Shown here: in pieces, positions 60,032 through 64,000 of the stretch
Numbering within the stretch: position 1 is the first letter of the stretch
How the letters are laid out: every line of letters begins with the position of its first letter
Assembly: GCA_003241785.1 (NCBI GenBank)
Contig: QFPW01000015.1
Span: forward strand, 1 to 64,000
Direction of reading: 5' to 3'
DNA length: 64,000 nucleotides
Source of the DNA: Rhodovulum sulfidophilum
GTDB lineage: Bacteria; Pseudomonadota; Alphaproteobacteria; Rhodobacterales; Rhodobacteraceae
Notes under the pieces: model-generated
What the model was told of the DNA's origin: nothing
Seen by the model: the letters and a program-made list of their open reading frames with translations, nothing else
The model's database searches: none
Translations under genes and position numbers: made by a program

Positions 60032-61551
60032 TCACGCTCACCCCCGGCGAAACCCGGCTTCCCGCGCTCCGCGCCGTGCTCGGCGGCGCGCCGGCGCGGC
60101 TCGACCGGGCCGCGCGGCCGGGCGTCGAGGCGGCCGCGGCCCGGGTCGCGGCGGCGGCCGCGGGGGAGGCGGCGGTCTATGGCGTCAACACCGGCTTCGG
60201 CAAGCTCGCGAGCGTGAAGATCGCCGCCGGCGACACCGCGACCCTGCAGCGCAATCTGATCCTCAGCCATTGCGCCGGCGTCGGCGAGCGTACCCCCGCC
60301 GAGGTGACGCGGCTCATGATGGCGCTGAAGCTGCTCTCGCTCGGCCGGGGCGCCTCGGGCGTGCGCTGGGAGCTCGTGGAGCTGATCGAGGGCATGCTCG
60401 GGAAGGGCGTGACCCCGGTCGTCCCGGCCCAGGGCTCGGTCGGCGCCTCGGGCGATCTCGCGCCGCTCGCGCATATGGCGGCGGTGATGATCGGCGAAGG
60501 CCAGGCCGAGGTCGGAGGCGAGACCCTGCCGGGCGCCGCGGCGCTGGCGCGGGCGGGGCTCGAACCGGTGGCGCTCGCCGCGAAGGAGGGGCTGGCACTC
60601 ATCAACGGCACCCAGTTCTCGACCGCCTACGCGCTCGCCGGGCTGTTCGGCGCCTGGAACGCGGCGCGGAACGCGCTCGTCCTCTCGGCGCTCTCGACCG
60701 ACGCGGTCATGGGCTCGACCGCGCCGCTGCGGGCCGAGATCCACGGCCTGCGGGGCCATCGCGGCCAGATCGAGGCGGCGGCGACGATGCGCGCGATCAT
60801 GGCGGGCTCGGAGATCCGCGAGAGCCACCGGATCGGCGACCAGCGCGTGCAGGACCCGTACTGCATCCGCTGCCAGCCGCAGGTCACGGGAGCGGCGATG
60901 GACCTGCTGCGCCAGGTCGCGGCCACGCTCGAGATCGAGGCGAACGCCGCGACCGACAATCCGCTCATCCTCTCGGACGGCATCGTCTCGGGCGGCAACT
61001 TCCACGCCGAACCCGTCGCCTTCGCCGCCGATATCATCGCCCTCGCGATCGCCGAGATCGGCGCGATCGCGCAGCGCCGGGTGGCGCTGATGGTCGATCC
61101 GACGCTGTCCTTCGACCTGCCGCCGTTCCTGACCCGCGATCCGGGGCTCAACTCCGGCTACATGATCGCCGAGGTCACCACCGCGGCGCTGATGAGCGAG
61201 AACAAGCATCTCGCCACGCCGTGCTCGACCGATTCGACGCCGACCAGCGCGAACCAGGAGGACCATGTGTCGATGGCGGCGCATGGCGCGCGCAGGCTCG
61301 CGCGGATGGTGACCAATCTCGAGCATATCCTCGGCGTCGAGGCGCTCTGCGCCGCGCAGGGGATCGAGTATCGCGCGCCGCTCGCGACCAGCGCGCCGCT
61401 CGCCGCGGTGATCGCGCGGCTTCGCGCCGAGGTGCCGACGCTCGGCGCCGACCGCTACGTGGCGCCCGAGCTCGGCACCGCCGCGCAGCTGGTGCGCGCC
61501 GGCGCCTTCACCGAGGCCGCCGGCGTGGCCTTCCCCGAACTCGACGCCTGA
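60028..61551 (+). CDS. hutH: Histidine ammonia-lyase
   Basis: A 507-residue lyase that removes ammonia from L-histidine to give urocanate. The Ala140-Ser141-Gly142 triad in GSVGASGDLAPL cyclises to the MIO group. VYGVNTGFGKLA with the catalytic Tyr, and the later QDPYCIRCQPQVTGA and ATDNPLI segments are typical of HutH rather than of phenylalanine or tyrosine lyases. Translation is coupled to hutI by a 4-base overlap. It is followed 22 bp later by hutU. Confidence 0.97.
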   Translation: MITLTPGETRLPALRAVLGGAPARLDRAARPGVEAAAARVAAAAAGEAAVYGVNTGFGKLASVKIAAGDTATLQRNLILSHCAGVGERTPAEVTRLMMALKLLSLGRGASGVRWELVELIEGMLGKGVTPVVPAQGSVGASGDLAPLAHMAAVMIGEGQAEVGGETLPGAAALARAGLEPVALAAKEGLALINGTQFSTAYALAGLFGAWNAARNALVLSALSTDAVMGSTAPLRAEIHGLRGHRGQIEAAATMRAIMAGSEIRESHRIGDQRVQDPYCIRCQPQVTGAAMDLLRQVAATLEIEANAATDNPLILSDGIVSGGNFHAEPVAFAADIIALAIAEIGAIAQRRVALMVDPTLSFDLPPFLTRDPGLNSGYMIAEVTTAALMSENKHLATPCSTDSTPTSANQEDHVSMAAHGARRLARMVTNLEHILGVEALCAAQGIEYRAPLATSAPLAAVIARLRAEVPTLGADRYVAPELGTAAQLVRAGAFTEAAGVAFPELDA

Positions 61552-61573
61552 TCCCCCGATCCGAGGTATCCCC

Positions 61574-63262
61574 ATGTCCGATTCCAGCATGTCCGACCCC
61601 CGCAAGAACGCCCGCGTGATCACCCCGCCCACCGGGACCGAGATCACCGCGAAGAGCTGGCTGACCGAGGCGCCGCTCCGGATGCTGATGAACAACCTCG
61701 CCCCGGATGTCGCTGAGAACCCGCATGAACTCGTCGTCTACGGCGGGATCGGCCGGGCGGCGCGGACCTGGGCCGATTTCGACCGGATCGTCGACTCGCT
61801 GCGGTCTCTGGAGGCCGACGAGACGCTCCTGGTGCAGTCCGGCAAGCCGGTCGGGATCTTCCGCACCCATAAGGACGCGCCGCGCGTGCTGATCGCGAAT
61901 TCGAACCTCGTGCCGCACTGGGCGACCTGGGACCATTTCCATGAGCTCGATCGCAAGGGGCTGATGATGTACGGCCAGATGACGGCCGGGTCCTGGATCT
62001 ACATCGGTTCGCAGGGCATCGTGCAGGGCACCTACGAGACCTTCGTCGAGGCGGGGCGCAAGCACTACGACGGCTCGCTCAAGGGCAAGTGGATCCTGAC
62101 CGGCGGCCTCGGCGGCATGGGCGGCGCGCAGCCGCTCGCCGCCGTGATGGCCGGGGCCTGCTGCCTCGCGGTCGAGTGCAATCCGGATTCGATCGATTTC
62201 CGCCTGCGCACCCGCTACGTCGACGAGAAGACCGACAGCCTCGACGAGGCGCTCGACATGATCGAGCGCTGGACCAAGGCGGGCGAGGCGAAGTCGGTAG
62301 GCCTGCTCGGCAACGCGGCCGACGTGTTCCCGGAACTGGTGAGGCGCGGCGCGCGGCCGGATATCGTGACCGACCAGACCTCGGCGCATGATCCGGTGAA
62401 CGGCTACCTGCCCCAGGGCTGGACCATGGCCGAGTGGAAGGCGAAGCGCGAAAGCGATCCGAAGGCGGTGGAGAAGGCCGCGCGCGCGAGCATGAAGGTC
62501 CAGGTCGCGGCGATGGTCGATTTCTGGAACGCCGGCGTGCCCACGGTGGATTACGGCAACAACATCCGCCAGATGGCGCTGGAGGAGGGGCTGGAGGACG
62601 CCTTCGCCTTCCCCGGTTTCGTGCCCGCCTACATCCGGCCGCTGTTCTGCCGGGGCATCGGCCCGTTCCGCTGGGCCGCGCTCTCGGGCGATCCCGAGGA
62701 CATCTACAAGACCGACCAGAAGGTGAAGGAGCTCATCCCCGACGATCCGCACCTGCACCGCTGGCTCGACATGGCGCGCGAGCGGATCGCCTTCCAGGGC
62801 CTGCCGGCGCGGATCTGCTGGGTCGGCCTCGGCCAGCGCCACCGGCTCGGCCTCGCCTTCAACGAGATGGTGCGCAACGGCGAGCTGAAGGCGCCGGTGG
62901 TGATCGGCCGCGACCACCTCGACTCGGGGAGCGTCGCGAGCCCGAACCGCGAGACCGAGGCGATGAAGGACGGGTCGGACGCGGTTTCCGACTGGCCGCT
63001 CCTGAACGCGCTCCTCAACTGCGCGGGTGGCGCCACCTGGGTGTCGCTGCACCACGGCGGCGGGGTCGGCATGGGGTTCAGCCAGCATTCCGGCATGGTG
63101 ATCTGCTGCGACGGGTCCGAGGACGCCGACGCGCGGCTCGCGCGGGTGCTCTGGAACGACCCGGCGACCGGCGTGATGCGCCACGCCGACGCGGGCTACG
63201 AGATCGCGATCGACTGCGCGCGCGAGAACGGGCTGCGGCTCCCCGGCATCCTCGGTAACTGA
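61574..63262 (+). CDS. hutU: Urocanate hydratase
   Basis: A 562-residue NAD-containing hydratase that converts urocanate to imidazolone propionate. Characteristic stretches are ANSNLVPHWATWDHF, MTAGSWIYIGSQGIVQGTYETF, the NAD loop LTGGLGGMGGAQPLAA, DQTSAHDPVNGYLP and CAGGATWVSLHHGGGVGMGFSQHSG. The ATG at 61574 follows GAGG; a second ATG at 61589 is possible. Length is normal for the family. It overlaps the Nudix gene start by one base (TGATG). Confidence 0.96.
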   Translation: MSDSSMSDPRKNARVITPPTGTEITAKSWLTEAPLRMLMNNLAPDVAENPHELVVYGGIGRAARTWADFDRIVDSLRSLEADETLLVQSGKPVGIFRTHKDAPRVLIANSNLVPHWATWDHFHELDRKGLMMYGQMTAGSWIYIGSQGIVQGTYETFVEAGRKHYDGSLKGKWILTGGLGGMGGAQPLAAVMAGACCLAVECNPDSIDFRLRTRYVDEKTDSLDEALDMIERWTKAGEAKSVGLLGNAADVFPELVRRGARPDIVTDQTSAHDPVNGYLPQGWTMAEWKAKRESDPKAVEKAARASMKVQVAAMVDFWNAGVPTVDYGNNIRQMALEEGLEDAFAFPGFVPAYIRPLFCRGIGPFRWAALSGDPEDIYKTDQKVKELIPDDPHLHRWLDMARERIAFQGLPARICWVGLGQRHRLGLAFNEMVRNGELKAPVVIGRDHLDSGSVASPNRETEAMKDGSDAVSDWPLLNALLNCAGGATWVSLHHGGGVGMGFSQHSGMVICCDGSEDADARLARVLWNDPATGVMRHADAGYEIAIDCARENGLRLPGILGN

Positions 63263-63675
63263 TGCCGGGCGCGGGCAGGGCGGTCCCGGCGGTGATCGCC
63301 GTGGTGCCGCGCGGGGACGAGGTGCTGCTGGTCCGCCGCGGCCATCCGCCGAACGCGGGCGCCTGGGGGTTCCCGGGCGGCAAGATCGAGTTCGGCGAGA
63401 CGCTGCGCGCCGCCGCCGAGCGCGAGACCTTCGAGGAGACCGGGGTCCGGGTCGCGGCGGGGCGCGTGCTCGACTGCCTCGACGCCTTCGCCGAGACCGG
63501 GGACGGCCTGCGCTGGCACTACGTGCTGGTGGCCGTGCTCTGCGCCTGGCGCGAGGGTGAGCCGGTCGCGGCCGACGACGCGGCCGAGGCGGTCTGGGCC
63601 CCGGTCGGCGCGCTCGATGCCTGGCCGGGCCTGATCGAGGACGTCGCCCGGATCGCCCGGCTCGCGCGCCCCTGA
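63262..63675 (+). CDS. Nudix hydrolase (ADP-ribose pyrophosphatase-like)
   Basis: A 137-residue pyrophosphohydrolase. The Nudix box starts GGKIEFGET and continues to REtFEETG at about residues 40-62, with all metal-binding glutamates. RRGHPPNAGAWGFPGG before it is typical of the MutT/ADP-ribose branch. The substrate is not determined. Because its ATG overlaps the hutU stop, it is translated with the hut operon, although a chemical role in histidine breakdown is not known. Confidence 0.9.
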   Translation: MPGAGRAVPAVIAVVPRGDEVLLVRRGHPPNAGAWGFPGGKIEFGETLRAAAERETFEETGVRVAAGRVLDCLDAFAETGDGLRWHYVLVAVLCAWREGEPVAADDAAEAVWAPVGALDAWPGLIEDVARIARLARP

Positions 63676-63735
63676 GCGCGGAGGCATCCGCGAATCGGGG
63701 CTGGCGGGACCGAAAAAAACCCGCGCGGCGCGCCC

Positions 63736-63764
63736 TTGCGCCCCGCCGGAGCAGTGCCTATAAG
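63736..63764 (+). promoter_or_regulatory. Promoter of the tRNA-Cys gene
   Basis: TTGCGC (63736-63741), 17 bases, and TATAAG (63759-63764) form a good sigma-70 promoter ending 18 bp before the mature tRNA 5' end. Confidence 0.7.
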
Positions 63765-63782
63765 CTCGGCATCGTTACCCGG

Positions 63783-63856
63783 GGCGACGTGGCGGAGTGG
63801 TGACGCAGCGGATTGCAAATCCGTCCACACCGGTTCGATTCCGGTCGTCGCCTCCA
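63783..63856 (+). tRNA. tRNA-Cys (anticodon GCA)
   Basis: The 74-nt gene includes an encoded CCA. The acceptor stem pairs GGCGACG (63783-63789) with CGTCGCC (63846-63852). The anticodon loop TTGCAAA has GCA at 63815-63817, closed by GCGGA/TCCGT. The T arm is CCGGTTCGATTCCGG. The discriminator base is T (63853), as expected for cysteine tRNA. The gene follows its own promoter and no other tRNA is adjacent. The 144 bases after it to the window end contain GC-rich inverted sequence and an A-run (near 63960) but no gene that I can support. Confidence 0.97.
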
Positions 63857-64000
63857 AAATCCTTCCAGAACAGCGCGTATTCGCGCGGTCTCGCACCCGG
63901 GGCCCGGGCGCGCGGCGCGTCCTTCGCCGCCGGGCGCGGCATCGGGACGCGCGCGGCGTTAAAAAAAGTTGTCGGGCATCATGCCGCGACGCAGCATAAC

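Noticed and set aside
63857..64000. Start of another gene after the tRNA
   Set aside because: The remaining sequence is GC-rich with an A-run and no start codon with a ribosome site and coding pattern that I can support before the window ends.

Overview
The window is a very GC-rich (about 70 % by eye, not counted) stretch of bacterial chromosome that is almost fully coding. It most likely comes from an alphaproteobacterium of the order Rhodobacterales. The pointers are the MSMNPPDLRP-type N terminus of RimO, a PccR-type regulator beside pccB, the pccB / small genes / pccA / methylmalonyl-CoA mutase layout, and short palindromic repeats of the alphaproteobacterial kind. I see no phage, transposase, integrase, CRISPR array or rRNA. 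This is core and catabolic chromosome rather than a genomic island.

Layout. 1-5.1 kb: a repeat element, a GMC dehydrogenase with a tiny Tat-signal partner, an M32 carboxypeptidase, and a Gfo/Idh/MocA oxidoreductase overlapping an ABM-fold protein. 5.2-7.6 kb: an overlapping amino-sugar triad (BadF-type kinase, SIS protein, GNAT), followed by four hairpin repeats. 7.8-11.5 kb: acylphosphatase, RimO, a cytochrome c, a RidA protein and an outer-membrane beta-barrel. 11.5-25.6 kb: propionate assimilation: pccR, its operator, pccB, four small genes of unknown role, pccA, a DUF4174 protein, methylmalonyl-CoA mutase, malic enzyme and a propionyl-CoA synthetase. 25.8-31.0 kb: a phosphorelay made of a periplasmic protein, a membrane kinase that seems to have lost its ATP site, a soluble hybrid kinase with receiver and Hpt, and a sigma-54 response regulator. 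31.1-34.8 kb: nucleoside salvage cdd-deoC-deoA-deoB. 34.8-41.6 kb: single genes (ArsC-like, DedA, SnoaL-like, MazG, M20 amidohydrolase, GST, aquaporin) and a frameshifted cytochrome P450. 41.6-47.7 kb: an EAL protein with a degenerate GGDEF, glycine betaine demethylase gbcAB, and a secreted PPC/RTX protein. 47.9-56.7 kb: metH, an aldehyde dehydrogenase, an acyltransferase and a membrane protein of unknown function. 56.7-63.7 kb: the histidine utilisation locus hutC-hutF // hutI-hutH-hutU with a Nudix gene. 63.8 kb: tRNA-Cys.

How the genes work together. Propionate or odd-chain carbon is activated to propionyl-CoA (PrpE), carboxylated (PccAB) and rearranged to succinyl-CoA by the B12 mutase. 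Malic enzyme can then convert C4 acids to pyruvate. PccR is the likely sensor of acyl-CoA and a good operator lies at its own promoter and that of pccB. MetH is a second B12 enzyme, and GbcAB would remove a methyl group from glycine betaine. The hut genes degrade histidine by the HutF (formiminoglutamate deiminase) route.

The observations most worth a second look are: the bipartite palindrome family present at three loci in a consistent polarity, one of them in a 162-bp tandem duplication; the phosphorelay with a kinase that looks catalytically dead; the P450 broken by a small indel that puts its N-terminal half in frame with the aquaporin; the unknown small genes inside the pcc cluster; the secreted PPC/RTX protein without a catalytic domain, whose start codon sits in a hairpin; and the symmetric hut control region. 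I found no clear candidate for a wholly new system.
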